The notes under the pieces: generated by a model
What the model was told of the DNA's origin: nothing
Databases searched by the model: none
The model's input: the letters and a program-made list of their open reading frames with translations, nothing else
Position numbers and translations under genes: made by a program
Assembly: GCA_002480525.1 (NCBI GenBank)
Contig: DLCH01000071.1
Location: 69,233 to 133,232 of the forward strand
Length of the DNA: 64,000 nucleotides
Direction: 5' to 3'
Source of the DNA: Gammaproteobacteria bacterium UBA7803
GTDB lineage: Bacteria; Pseudomonadota; Gammaproteobacteria; Pseudomonadales; Azotimanducaceae
Shown: in pieces, positions 1-8,587 of the stretch
Numbering within the stretch: position 1 is the stretch's first letter
Layout: every line of letters begins with the position of its first letter

Positions 1-738
1 GTCGGCCTGCCGGCGGCCGCCGGCGGCGCCCTGCTGCTGGTCGCCGTGGTGACGCTGAACTTCTTCGGCCGGGAATGGGTGACACGCATCCTGGCCGGCT
101 GGAGCGCGTTCCTGTACGTCGTGTTCATCGCCTATTTCGTCACCGTGGTGATGCGGGCGGGACCCCTGCCGGAAGGCGCGTTCGACTGGCAGGTGGAGGG
201 CGCCTGGGTGCTGTCGGCGCTGCAGTACGCGCTGTACAACGTCGCCGCGGTGCCGGTGATCCTGTACGCCGCCCGGGCCATCGAGACCCGCCGCCAGGCC
301 CTGCTGTCGGGCCTCGCCGGCGGCATCATCACCATGCTGCCCGCCGCCATGTTCCACCTCAGCTTCGTCGGCGCCTGGCCCGGCATCGTCGAGGAGCCCC
401 TGCCGGTGTACGCCATGTTCGAACGCCTGGCGGTGCCGCTGCTGCACGGCCTCTACCTGGTGGTGCTGTTCGGCACCTTCGTCGAGACCGGCGCCGGCAA
501 CATCCAGGGGCTGATCGAGCGCCTGGACGGCTGGTGGCGGGAACGGCGCGGCGAGACCCTGTCCCGCTGGGCCCACGCCGGCGTCGCCGCGGTGGCGCTG
601 GTCGCCTCGTCGCTGCTGTCCATGGTCGGCGTGGTCGATCTCATCGCCGGCGGCTACGGGCGCATCGCCTGGGGCTACCTGGTGGTGTTCCTGATTCCCC
701 TGTTCACCATCGGCCTGTATCGGCTCGTGCGGCGCTGA
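1..738 (+). CDS. C-terminal part of a multi-pass membrane protein, YkvI-like
   Basis: The frame is open from the first base, so the true start lies upstream and only about 245 residues are seen. At least five or six hydrophobic segments alternate with short loops, ending in a membrane helix and a basic tail (YRLVRR). The segment around ALQYALYNVAAVPVILYAA and the following GLAGG/MLPAAMFHL stretch resembles the YkvI/COG3949 group of transporter-like membrane proteins of the APC/LeuT fold. The substrate is unknown. It ends immediately before the stop of the convergent symporter gene, with no spacer and so no room for a terminator. Family assignment is by recall and is moderate. Confidence 0.55.
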   Translation, partial: VGLPAAAGGALLLVAVVTLNFFGREWVTRILAGWSAFLYVVFIAYFVTVVMRAGPLPEGAFDWQVEGAWVLSALQYALYNVAAVPVILYAARAIETRRQALLSGLAGGIITMLPAAMFHLSFVGAWPGIVEEPLPVYAMFERLAVPLLHGLYLVVLFGTFVETGAGNIQGLIERLDGWWRERRGETLSRWAHAGVAAVALVASSLLSMVGVVDLIAGGYGRIAWGYLVVFLIPLFTIGLYRLVRR

Positions 739-2190
739 TCAGCCGGCGCGGCGTTCCGGCCAGCCGGCGAGCGCGGGCGTCGTCCGCCAGGCCACCAGGG
801 CATAGGCGGCACAGGACACCGCCAGCGCCGGGAACACCTCGTGCAGGTGCGCGGACAGGCCGGCGGCCAGCCAGGCGAGCAGCACCGCCACGCCGAGGGC
901 CATGGAGGTCAGCACCGCCGCGGCGTTGCCGCGCCGCCAGTGCAGGCCGAGCAGGATCGCCGGCAGAAAGCAGACCGCGTAGAGGCTGCCGGAGAAGATG
1001 GTGATCTCGACGATGCCGCCGGGCGGGTCCAGCGCCACCACGGCGGAGACCATGGCCAGGGCCACCACGCCGCCGCGGGTCCACGTCAGCGGCCGCGCCG
1101 CCGGCCGGACCACCTCCACCACGTCCTTGTAGAGCACCGAGGCCGCCACCAGCAGCACGCTGTCCATGGACGACATGGCCGCGGCGACGATGGCGATCAT
1201 CAGCGCGTCGGCGGCCCAGCGCGGAAACACCGAGGCGTCGTTGATCAGCGTCGGGATGATCAGGTCGGTGTCGGTCACCCCGTCGAGCAGGAAGTGGGCG
1301 TACAGCCCCACCGGAAACAGGCAGCCCTGAATCACCAGCAGGCCAACGATGGCGACCCACATGCCGGTCCGGGCGCTGCGTTCGTCCGGCAGGGCGTAGA
1401 AGCGGGATATCTGCCGCGGGTCCACCAGCAGCTTGAGGGACCCGGACAGGGCGATGCCGAGCAGCACCACGAACGGAATGCCAGGACTCCAGGTGAACAG
1501 CCCCGCGGTGTCCGGCCGCCCGGCGAGCTCCGGCAGCCGCAGCGGGCCGCCGGCCGCATCGGTGACGAAATAGAAGATGGTGACCGATCCCACCACCATC
1601 AGCGCGCCCTGCAGTACGTCGGTGCGCACCACCGACAGAAAGCCGCCGATCGACGTGTAGACCATGACGATGGCCAGGGTGATGCCCACCGCCGCCTCGT
1701 AGGGCACGTCTAGGAACATCTGGAACAGACCGCCCGCGCCTTTGAAGATGGCCACCAGATACAGCAGGCTCGACAGCAGGATTACCAGGCCGGCCGCCAC
1801 GCGCAGCGCCGGCCCGCGGCCGCCGAACCGGCTGTGCAGGTAGTCGGGCAGGGTCAGCGCATCCCAGTGACCGGTGAACCGCCGCAGCCGCGGCGCGACC
1901 GTGGTCCAGGACAGCCAGGTGAACAGCACGATCAGCAGCGCCAGCGAGAACCACGGCACGCCGTACTCGTAACCCTTGCCGGCGTGGCCCACGTAGCTGT
2001 TGGTGCTGGCGAAGGTGGCGAAGAACGACACGCCGAGCGCGAACGCGCCGACCCGGCGGCCACCCAGGTAGTAGTCGCCGAGATCGCGTGTGCCGCGCCG
2101 CCCGATCCGGGCGTGATGCACGAGCATCAGCGAATAGGCGGCGAACAGTATCACCGCCAGCCAGTGCTCGGTGAGCCAGTGCCAGGTCAC
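739..2190 (-). CDS. Sodium:solute symporter family transporter
   Basis: A 483-residue inner-membrane protein with about 12-13 hydrophobic segments, the usual size for the SSS family. Typical family features are the DYYLGGRRVG segment near residue 40, the SFFATFASTNSYVG helix (residues 54-67) that carries sodium-binding serine/threonine positions, and VYTSIGGFLSVVRTDVLQG near residue 190, the family signature region. It would import a small solute with sodium. The substrate cannot be read from sequence, and no linked catabolic gene points to one. It is convergent with and abuts the preceding gene. No internal damage is seen. Confidence 0.88.
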   Translation of the reverse strand: MTWHWLTEHWLAVILFAAYSLMLVHHARIGRRGTRDLGDYYLGGRRVGAFALGVSFFATFASTNSYVGHAGKGYEYGVPWFSLALLIVLFTWLSWTTVAPRLRRFTGHWDALTLPDYLHSRFGGRGPALRVAAGLVILLSSLLYLVAIFKGAGGLFQMFLDVPYEAAVGITLAIVMVYTSIGGFLSVVRTDVLQGALMVVGSVTIFYFVTDAAGGPLRLPELAGRPDTAGLFTWSPGIPFVVLLGIALSGSLKLLVDPRQISRFYALPDERSARTGMWVAIVGLLVIQGCLFPVGLYAHFLLDGVTDTDLIIPTLINDASVFPRWAADALMIAIVAAAMSSMDSVLLVAASVLYKDVVEVVRPAARPLTWTRGGVVALAMVSAVVALDPPGGIVEITIFSGSLYAVCFLPAILLGLHWRRGNAAAVLTSMALGVAVLLAWLAAGLSAHLHEVFPALAVSCAAYALVAWRTTPALAGWPERRAG

Positions 2191-2290
2191 GGAATCCCCT
2201 CCTCGCCGGGGAGTCTACCGCGACGACCGGCCGGGCGCGCCGGGCTGACGATCCGCGGGGATGCCGGTATCCTCGGGGGTGGGAGGTGTC

Positions 2291-2491
2291 ATGCGCTATC
2301 TGGTCCAGTTACTGATCCCGGCGCTGATCTTCGCCGGCGTGCTGTACGCACTCACCCGGCAGCGGCGCGGCGGGGCCCGATCCGAGTCCGCCGCCGGCGA
2401 TTCCGATACCGGCGCGTTCCTGGTCATTCTGGTGGTCAGCGGCGCGGTCGCCCTCGGCACCGCCTGGCTGATGCTGGAACTGCTGGGGTGA
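2291..2491 (+). CDS. Small two-helix membrane protein, unknown function
   Basis: A 66-residue protein. I chose ATG 2291 over the earlier ATG 2261 because a GGGAGG ribosome site lies at 2281-2286 just before it. Two membrane helices (about residues 4-18 and 37-60) flank a short basic and acidic loop (RQRRGGARSESAAGDSD). It ends four bases before the GTG of the dioxygenase, so the two are likely co-transcribed. No family recognised. The compact helix-loop-helix looks like a small inner-membrane hypothetical protein, and its role is unknown. Confidence 0.6.
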   Translation: MRYLVQLLIPALIFAGVLYALTRQRRGGARSESAAGDSDTGAFLVILVVSGAVALGTAWLMLELLG

Positions 2492-2495
2492 ACCC

Positions 2496-3341
2496 GTGGG
2501 CGTGACCGTCGAGCCCAACGACGGCGGCTTCGGCGCAGCCATACGCGGCGTCGACCTGCGGCGCCCGCCCGACGATGCCGACGTCGCCGCCATCCGGGCT
2601 GCCTGGCTGGCCCACCAGGTGGTGTGGTTTCCCGATCAGCCCATGGCGCACGCCGACCTCGAGCGCTTCACCCGCTGCTTCGGCGACTGGGGCCACGATC
2701 CGTACGTCGCTCCCGTCGCCGGCCACCCCCACGTCCTGGAGATCCGTCGCGAGCCCGACGAGCCCGTCGCCCCGTTCGGCGGCGCCTGGCACTCGGACTG
2801 GTCGTTTCAGGCGGAACCGCCGTCGGCCACCCTGCTCCACGCCAAGATCGTGCCGCCGGTGGGGGGCGAGACCTGGTTCGCCGACGGCGCCGCGGCCTAC
2901 GAGGCCCTGTCCGAGCGCGAACGCGCCGAGATCGACGGCCTGACGGCGTTCCACAGCGCCCGTCGGCCGTACAGCCACGAAGGCTTCCGGGCCGGCCGCG
3001 GCGACCAGCGCAGCATGCGCATCCTGCCCAGCGACCGGGCCTGGGACGTGCAGCCGCACCCGCTGGTGCGCACCCATCCCGAGACCGGCCGGCGGGTCCT
3101 GTGGGTCAACGCGGTGTACACCATCGGCATCCAGGGCATGCCGGACGGACCGGCCCAGGCCCTGCTCGAACGGCTGTGCCGCCACGCCACTGACGACCGC
3201 TTCGTCTACCGCCACCGCTGGGCGCCGGACATGCTCACCATGTGGGACAACCGGTCGGTGCAGCACTGCGCCCGGGGCGGCTACGACGGCCATCGCCGCG
3301 TGATGCACCGGACCACCGTCGCCGGCGACCGGCCGCGCTGA
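2496..3341 (+). CDS. TauD/TfdA-family Fe(II)/2-oxoglutarate dioxygenase
   Basis: 281 residues, the normal length for the family. The iron facial triad is visible as H99-x-D101 (WHSDWSF) and distal H257 (NRSVQHCARGGYDG). R268 and R272 in HRRVMHRT fit the 2-oxoglutarate-binding arginines. Family members hydroxylate alpha-keto-acid-coupled substrates such as taurine, chlorophenoxyacetates or other carboxylates. Nothing nearby fixes the substrate, so 'taurine' should not be assumed. GTG start at 2496, with a second in-frame GTG two codons later. The histidine kinase gene starts one base after its stop. Confidence 0.9.
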   Translation: MGVTVEPNDGGFGAAIRGVDLRRPPDDADVAAIRAAWLAHQVVWFPDQPMAHADLERFTRCFGDWGHDPYVAPVAGHPHVLEIRREPDEPVAPFGGAWHSDWSFQAEPPSATLLHAKIVPPVGGETWFADGAAAYEALSERERAEIDGLTAFHSARRPYSHEGFRAGRGDQRSMRILPSDRAWDVQPHPLVRTHPETGRRVLWVNAVYTIGIQGMPDGPAQALLERLCRHATDDRFVYRHRWAPDMLTMWDNRSVQHCARGGYDGHRRVMHRTTVAGDRPR

Positions 3342-3342
3342 C

Positions 3343-5259
3343 GTGGCCGAGCCGGACCAGCAAAGCCAGCAGGGGGGCGACGCCACGACCGGACCCATGG
3401 CGCTGGTCGATCCCGGCGGCACCATCCGCTACCTGGCGGACGCCGGCGCCGGTTCCGCCCGGCCGGGCCAGCCGGCGACGACCCTGGTCGAGCCCGAGGC
3501 CCGGACCGCCCTCGCCCAGGCGATCGAATCGGTGCTCGCCGGCGGGCCGGCGGTGACGCTGCCGACGGGCCGCACGGACCCGGCCGGCCGGCCGGAGCGC
3601 CTGCGGGCGTTCGCGATGCCCGGCGCCGACGGCGCCCTGGTCGCCCTCGCCCGGATCGACGGCCTGGCGGCAGCCCGCCAGGCCGCCCTGGAGCGCAGCG
3701 AGGAGCGGGTCCGCACGCTGGTCGAATTCGCGCCGGAGGCGATCACCATCTTCGACGTCGACACCGGACGGTTCGTGGACGTGAACGGCAACGCCTGCGA
3801 GCTGTTCGGCATGACCCGCGAGGCGCTGCTGCGCTGCGGGCCCCAGGACGTCAGCCCGGAGTTCCAGCCCGACGGGTCGCCGTCCGCGCAGGCGGCCGGC
3901 TACTGGCTCGGGCGCGCCATCGACGGCGAGCACAGCGTGTTCGAATGGCAGCACCGCTCCAGCGACGGGCGCGAGATCCCCTGCGAGGTGCGGCTCATCC
4001 GCCTGCCGGATCCGGAGCGCCGCCGGGTGCGCGGCAGCATCATCGACATCAGCCGCCGCAAGCAGGCGGACGAGGAGCGGGCCAGGCTCACGCTGGAGCT
4101 CGCCCAGGCTCAGAAGCTGCAGGCCATCGGCCAGCTCACCGGCGGCGTCGCCCACGACTTCAACAACCTGCTCACCGTCATCATGTCCAGCCTGGAGCTG
4201 ATCGAGCTGCAGCCCGAGGACGTGGAACGGGTGCTCGGCCACACCCGGCAGGCGCTGCGGGCCTCGGAACGGGCCGCGGCGCTCACCCAGCAGCTGCTGG
4301 CCTTCGCCCGGCGTCAGCCGCTGCGTCCGCGGGACGTCGATCTCAACGACCTGGTCAGGGACACGGAGGCGCTGCTGGCCCGGACCCTGGGCGAGGCCAT
4401 CGAGGTCGAGACCCGGCTCGCGCTGGACCTGTGGACCTGCCGCACGGACCCGACCCAGCTCGAGAACGCCATACTGAACCTGGCCATCAACGCCCGGGAC
4501 GCCATGCCCCAGGGGGGCCGGCTGGTGCTGACCACCGCCAATGCCGCCATCGGGGGCGGCGACACGGCCGCCTACCCGGGCATGGAGCCCGGCGAGTACG
4601 TGCGCCTGACGGTGGCCGACACCGGCGCCGGCATGGGCGAAGACGTCCTGCGGCACGTGTTCGAGCCGTTCTTCACCACCAAGGAAGCCGGCCAGGGCAG
4701 CGGACTGGGGTTGTCCATGGTGTACGGCTTCGTGCGCCAGTCCGGCGGTCACGTGCACATCCACAGCCGGCCAGGGGCCGGCACCACCGTGACCGTGCAC
4801 CTGCCACGGCGCCGCGCGGATGCCGACGAGGTGGACCGCGGCGGGTTTCCCGACGCCACGCCCGCCGGCCGCGGCGAGTCGGTGCTGGTGGTCGAGGACG
4901 ACCCGGCGGTCCGCCGCCTCGTCACCGCGACGCTGGAGGGCCTGGGCTACCGCACCGTCGGCGCCGCCGATGCCACGGCGGCGCTGCAGACGCTGCGCCG
5001 CCGGCCCGACGTGGACCTGCTGCTGTCGGACGTGGTGCTGGCCGGCGGCCGCCACGGCCCGGAACTCGCCAGGGAGGCGCTGGCCCTGCTGCCGGGGCTG
5101 CCGGTGCTGTTCATGTCCGGCTACAGCGAGGAGGCCGCCAGCGGACGCGGCGGCCTGGAGGCCGGCCTGATGCTCGAGAAGCCCTTCACCCGCCACCGGC
5201 TCGCCGTGGCGGTGCGGCGCGCCCTCGACGGCGACGGACCGTCGGAGGCCGGATCGTGA
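3343..5259 (+). CDS. Hybrid sensor histidine kinase (PAS, HisKA, HATPase, receiver)
   Basis: 638 residues, soluble, with no membrane helix. An N-terminal PAS-like segment (about 1-110) is followed by a clear PAS domain (about 120-240). The HisKA helix carries H271 in GVAHDFNNLL. The ATPase has an N box at 375-388 (NAILNLAINARDAM), G1 DTGAGM 426-431 and G2 GSGLGLSMV 452-460. The C-terminal receiver (about 512-630) has acidic D519/D520, phosphoacceptor D563 and K613. The HDFNNLL type of H box is shared with NtrB-like and many cytosolic hybrid kinases. No partner output regulator lies beside it, and its stop overlaps the HIT gene start (GTGA). Confidence 0.93.
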   Translation: MAEPDQQSQQGGDATTGPMALVDPGGTIRYLADAGAGSARPGQPATTLVEPEARTALAQAIESVLAGGPAVTLPTGRTDPAGRPERLRAFAMPGADGALVALARIDGLAAARQAALERSEERVRTLVEFAPEAITIFDVDTGRFVDVNGNACELFGMTREALLRCGPQDVSPEFQPDGSPSAQAAGYWLGRAIDGEHSVFEWQHRSSDGREIPCEVRLIRLPDPERRRVRGSIIDISRRKQADEERARLTLELAQAQKLQAIGQLTGGVAHDFNNLLTVIMSSLELIELQPEDVERVLGHTRQALRASERAAALTQQLLAFARRQPLRPRDVDLNDLVRDTEALLARTLGEAIEVETRLALDLWTCRTDPTQLENAILNLAINARDAMPQGGRLVLTTANAAIGGGDTAAYPGMEPGEYVRLTVADTGAGMGEDVLRHVFEPFFTTKEAGQGSGLGLSMVYGFVRQSGGHVHIHSRPGAGTTVTVHLPRRRADADEVDRGGFPDATPAGRGESVLVVEDDPAVRRLVTATLEGLGYRTVGAADATAALQTLRRRPDVDLLLSDVVLAGGRHGPELAREALALLPGLPVLFMSGYSEEAASGRGGLEAGLMLEKPFTRHRLAVAVRRALDGDGPSEAGS

Positions 5260-5696
5260 CGGCGCCCTTCGAGCTCCACCCCCGGCTGGCCGCGGACTGC
5301 ACGCTGCTGGGCGACCTGCCGCTCTCCAGGCTGCTGCTGATGCGCGACGCCCGGTTTCCCTGGTGCATTCTGGTGCCGCGCATATCCGGGCTCACGGAAC
5401 TGCACGACCTGCCCCGGGACCGCCGGGGCGAGTGGTTCGACGAAATGGCGGCGGTGTCACGCGCGGTGCTCGGCCTGCCGGGCGTCACCAAGATCAACGT
5501 CGGCGCGCTGGGCAACCTGGTGCCCCAGCTCCACGTGCACGTGGTCGGCCGCCACGCCGGGGACGCGGCCTGGCCCGGGCCGGTGTGGGGCTCCGGCGCT
5601 GCCGAACCACCCGCCGACGCAGATCTCGCCGGGCTGCGCGGGGCGCTGACGAAGGCGCTGGCGCCTGCCCTGCGCGACGCCGGCCCGGGCGCCTGA
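5256..5696 (+). CDS. HIT-domain protein (histidine triad family)
   Basis: 146 residues starting at GTG 5256, which overlaps the kinase stop by four bases, so translation is probably coupled. The triad is PQLHVHVVGR: H93 and H95 are present, but the first position of the canonical H-x-H-x-H motif is Q91. That Q-x-H-x-H variant is common in a proteobacterial HIT subgroup, where the motif is followed by a WPGPVWG segment as here (106-112). HIT proteins hydrolyse or transfer nucleotidyl groups; the specific substrate is unknown. Why it is coupled to a sensor kinase is not obvious. Confidence 0.88.
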   Translation: MTAPFELHPRLAADCTLLGDLPLSRLLLMRDARFPWCILVPRISGLTELHDLPRDRRGEWFDEMAAVSRAVLGLPGVTKINVGALGNLVPQLHVHVVGRHAGDAAWPGPVWGSGAAEPPADADLAGLRGALTKALAPALRDAGPGA

Positions 5697-5710
5697 ACGG
5701 AGGAATCCGG

Positions 5711-6241
5711 TCAGCCGGACGGCAGCGCCATCCGCATGGCGCAGCGGCGCTCCCCGGGCAGCCCCTGATCCACCTCGCTGGCGAGAATGGTGGCCAGCCG
5801 CGGGTGGTCCGCCGGCTCGGCGATCCTCAGGAAACCGAGGCGCTGGTAGAACGGCGCGTTCCAGGGCACGTCGGTGAAGGTGCTGAGGGTGACGGCGGCC
5901 AGCCCGCGGTCCCGGGCGTGCGCCACGGCGGCCTCGATGAGCCGGCGGCCGAGGCCCCGGCCCTGATGAGCCGGCTCCACGGCCAGCTCCCACACGTGCA
6001 GCTCGTCACCGGCCACCTGGGCCGCGAGGAAACCCACCGGCCGGCCCCCGGCTTCCGCCACCCAGGACGTGCCGGCCTCAACGTGGCGGGCATGAACGGT
6101 CTCCGGCTTGTGCTCACCGCTGTCGGCGATCCAGGCGAGCCCGGGCGCCGCGCGGAACGACTCCGCTGCCGCCAGCTCGACGGCCGGCAGCAGCGGTACG
6201 TCGGTTCGGGTGGTGGGACGGATGCGGTCGGCGGCGCTCAT
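5711..6241 (-). CDS. GNAT-family N-acetyltransferase
   Basis: 176 residues, a single GNAT domain. The acetyl-CoA pyrophosphate loop is seen as QGRGLGRRL (residues 93-101), following the beta4 strand ELHVWELAVEP. A later FYQRLGF segment is the usual beta6/7 region. These enzymes move an acetyl group from acetyl-CoA to an amine; the acceptor is unknown. It is transcribed toward the HIT gene, leaving a 14-bp convergent gap. Confidence 0.85.
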   Translation of the reverse strand: MSAADRIRPTTRTDVPLLPAVELAAAESFRAAPGLAWIADSGEHKPETVHARHVEAGTSWVAEAGGRPVGFLAAQVAGDELHVWELAVEPAHQGRGLGRRLIEAAVAHARDRGLAAVTLSTFTDVPWNAPFYQRLGFLRIAEPADHPRLATILASEVDQGLPGERRCAMRMALPSG

Positions 6242-6316
6242 GGGCCGCCATGATAGCCGACCGGGGCCGGAGCGGCCCCGGTGCAGGCCGCCGCCGGCGC
6301 GGCGGCGGCAGGCGCG

Positions 6317-7546
6317 TTACATCCGCTCGATGATGGTCGCCGTGCCCATGCCGCCGCCGGTGCACATGGCCACCAGCGCCGTGGACTTGTCGAGGCGCTC
6401 CAGGGTGTCCACGGCGGTGCCGATCAGCATGCCGCCGGTGGCGCCGATGGGATGCCCCAGGGCGATCGCGCCGCCGTCCACGTTGACCACGTCGTGGGAC
6501 ACGTCGAGGTCCTTCATGAACTTGAGCACCACCGAGGCGAAGGCCTCGTTGATCTCCCACAGGTCGATGTCGTTCTTGGTCATGCCGGCCTTGTCCAGGC
6601 AGCGCTGGGCCGCCGGCCCGGGCGCGGTCAGCATGATCAGCGGCTCGGTGCCCGCGGTCGCAGCCTGGCGGATGCGGGCCCGGGGCTTGAGGCCGTGGGC
6701 CTTGGCGTAGTCCGGGCTCACCACCAGCACCGCGCTCGCGCCGTCCACGACGCCGGAGGAGTTGCCGGCATGGTGCACGTGGATGACCCGGTCGATGTCC
6801 GGGTACTTGTCCTTCGCCATCTCGTCGAAGGGCTTCGGGTAGCCGTCCACCTGGGCGGCGCCCATGCCTTCGAAGGAGGGCTTCAGGCCCTCGAGGCTCT
6901 CCAGCGTGGTGCCCGGGCGGGGATGCTCGTCCCGGTCGAGGGCGAGGCTGCCGTCGTCGTTGTAGATCGGCACCAGCGCGTTCTTGAAGTAGCCGCCCTC
7001 GATGGAGGCGAGCGCGCGCCGCTGGCTCTCCACCGCATAGCGGTCCACGTCCTCGCGGCTGAAGCCTTCGATGGTGGCGATCAGGTCCGCGGAGATGCCC
7101 TGGGGGACCTGGGGATGCAGCTTCAGCAGATGCTCGTTGTTGGCGTGGAAGCCGTTGGCGTGGATGGGCGAGTAGCGGGACATGAACTCCACGCCGCCGG
7201 CCACCACGGCCTCCTGCTGGCCGGACATCACGCCCATGGCGGCGAAGTTGACGGCCTGCTGGCCGCTGCCGCAGAACCGGTGCAGCGTGACGCCGGTGAC
7301 GCTGATCGGCCAGCCCGCATCCAGCACGCTCATCCGGGCGATGTCGTGGGCGTGGTCGCCGCTGCCGGAGCCGCAGCCGGCAACGACGTCCTCGATGTCG
7401 GCCGGGTCGAAGCCGACCTTGTCCTTCAGGCCGTTCAGCACCTGCGCCATGCAGCGCTGCGGATGAATGTGGCTCAGGCTGCCGACGCCGGGTTTGCCCC
7501 GGCCCCGCGGCGAGCGGACGGCGTCGATGATCCAGGCTTCACGCAT
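6317..7546 (-). CDS. Acetyl-CoA acyltransferase (thiolase)
   Basis: 409 residues, full length for the thiolase family. The nucleophile is C92 in LHRFCGSGQQAV. The distal active-site residues are H365 in GGAIALGHPIGATGG and C395 in MCTGGGMG near the C terminus. It would either cleave 3-ketoacyl-CoA in beta-oxidation or condense acyl-CoAs; sequence alone does not separate FadA-like from AtoB-like roles. No beta-oxidation partner (FadB-like) is adjacent. Because the window also holds HMG-CoA synthase, a role in making acetoacetyl-CoA for a mevalonate route is possible but unproven. Confidence 0.93.
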   Translation of the reverse strand: MREAWIIDAVRSPRGRGKPGVGSLSHIHPQRCMAQVLNGLKDKVGFDPADIEDVVAGCGSGSGDHAHDIARMSVLDAGWPISVTGVTLHRFCGSGQQAVNFAAMGVMSGQQEAVVAGGVEFMSRYSPIHANGFHANNEHLLKLHPQVPQGISADLIATIEGFSREDVDRYAVESQRRALASIEGGYFKNALVPIYNDDGSLALDRDEHPRPGTTLESLEGLKPSFEGMGAAQVDGYPKPFDEMAKDKYPDIDRVIHVHHAGNSSGVVDGASAVLVVSPDYAKAHGLKPRARIRQAATAGTEPLIMLTAPGPAAQRCLDKAGMTKNDIDLWEINEAFASVVLKFMKDLDVSHDVVNVDGGAIALGHPIGATGGMLIGTAVDTLERLDKSTALVAMCTGGGMGTATIIERM

Positions 7547-7591
7547 GTCGATTCCCCCTGATGGTCGAAGTGACGGAAATTGAAACGAATT

Positions 7592-8587
7592 CTACCCCGA
7601 TTCCGGCTCGCCGTGGACGGCCGCCGCACCTCCCCCGGTTTCCGGCGCCAGCTCGATGCTGGCCTTGAGCCAGGCCTCCACGACGATGCGGGTCGGCACG
7701 ATCAGGCCGTCGCGGCGGCCCAGGGTGAGGGTCATCTCGAAGGACTCGTCGTCGTCTTCCAGCACCACGTACCGGCACCGGCCGGGGCCGTGGGCCAGGC
7801 GCGCCAGCCGGTAGACGTGCCGGCCGGTCTGCACGGTCTGGTCCGGCGCGCAGCGCGGCGCCACGAACAGGGCGCTGACCACGTCCGGAAACGGCGCCGC
7901 AGGCCGCTCGGGGCGCTGCCTGCCGTTCTTGACGACGCGGACCACCCCGTCTTCGATGACCAGATGGCGGGACTTGTCCCGGTCGGTCTCCAGGTAGCCG
8001 AAGCGCAGCGGCGCCGGGCCGCCGTCGTCGACCCGGCCGGCGGCCTCGAACTGGTTGCGCCAGTCCGTGAAGCCCTGCAGCCAGTTGTTGGAACGGGCGT
8101 CGCCGGTGACCCGGTAGCCGCCATCCTGGAGGGCGACGGTGACGGTGGCCTCGCCCACCGGGGCGCCGGCCACGGAGGCGACGTAGCGCAGGGTGACCTC
8201 GCCGTCCGGGGTCGCGGCCGGCGCAGGGGCGGCGGCGAGGAGAATCGCGCTCAGGAGAGCGCTCCCACGGAGGTGTCGGTGGATTCGAATGGGGATCGCG
8301 CTCAGGAGAGCGCTCCCACGGAGGCGCTGGCGGATTCGGATGGGGATCGCGCTCAGGCGAGCGCTCCCACGGAGGCGCGGGTGGGTTCGGGTGGGGATCG
8401 TGCCCAGGAACGTACTCCCACGGAGGTGTCGGTGGATTCGGGTGGAGATCGCGCCCGGGAGGGCGCTCCCACGGCGGTCTCGGTGGGTTCGGGTGGGAAT
8501 CGCGCCCGGCAGAGCGCTCCCGCGGCGGGCTCTGGCCGGGAGGCCGCGGTCAGGGGCGCGGAATGGGGTCGGTCGGCTCTGGGACAT
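7592..8587 (-). CDS. DUF3108-like exported protein with a REP-derived N terminus
   Basis: The conserved part (about the last 215 residues, from ATPDGEVTLRYVAS) looks like the DUF3108 family of exported, probably outer-membrane or periplasmic proteins of unknown function. A signal-like core (ALLSAILLAAAPAPAA) precedes it, but its first half (RGSALLSAI) is encoded by the last unit of a tandem REP array. No ATG, GTG or TTG lies in frame between the mature domain and the array. The nearest ATG is at 8587, inside the last codons of the upstream GST gene, and would add about 115 arginine-rich residues. Either that long form is made, a non-standard start is used, or the array has destroyed the original start. 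Confidence 0.6.
   Translation of the reverse strand: MSQSRPTPFRAPDRGLPARARRGSALPGAIPTRTHRDRRGSALPGAISTRIHRHLRGSTFLGTIPTRTHPRLRGSARLSAIPIRIRQRLRGSALLSAIPIRIHRHLRGSALLSAILLAAAPAPAATPDGEVTLRYVASVAGAPVGEATVTVALQDGGYRVTGDARSNNWLQGFTDWRNQFEAAGRVDDGGPAPLRFGYLETDRDKSRHLVIEDGVVRVVKNGRQRPERPAAPFPDVVSALFVAPRCAPDQTVQTGRHVYRLARLAHGPGRCRYVVLEDDDESFEMTLTLGRRDGLIVPTRIVVEAWLKASIELAPETGGGAAAVHGEPESG
8244..8549. repeat. Tandem array of six 51-bp REP-containing units
   Basis: Six units start at 8244, 8295, 8346, 8397, 8448 and 8499, each exactly 51 bp after the last, with point differences between units. Each contains an imperfect palindrome of the form ATCGCGCTCAGGAGAGCGCT followed by CCCACGG, related to the REP-like palindromes at 18511, 42473 and 57385. 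Because 51 is a multiple of three, the reverse strand stays open and encodes a 17-residue repeat (RGSALLSAI, then PIRIHRHL). The array ends exactly at the stop codon of the GST gene (8550). Confidence 0.9.

Noticed and set aside
75..1004. Long arginine-rich forward frame
   Set aside because: It overlaps the membrane-protein and symporter genes in other frames and shows the R/G/P/A-rich composition of high-GC shadow frames with no domain.
8244..8549. CRISPR array
   Set aside because: Units are contiguous 51-bp tandem repeats with no unique spacers and no cas genes; they are REP-containing repeats.
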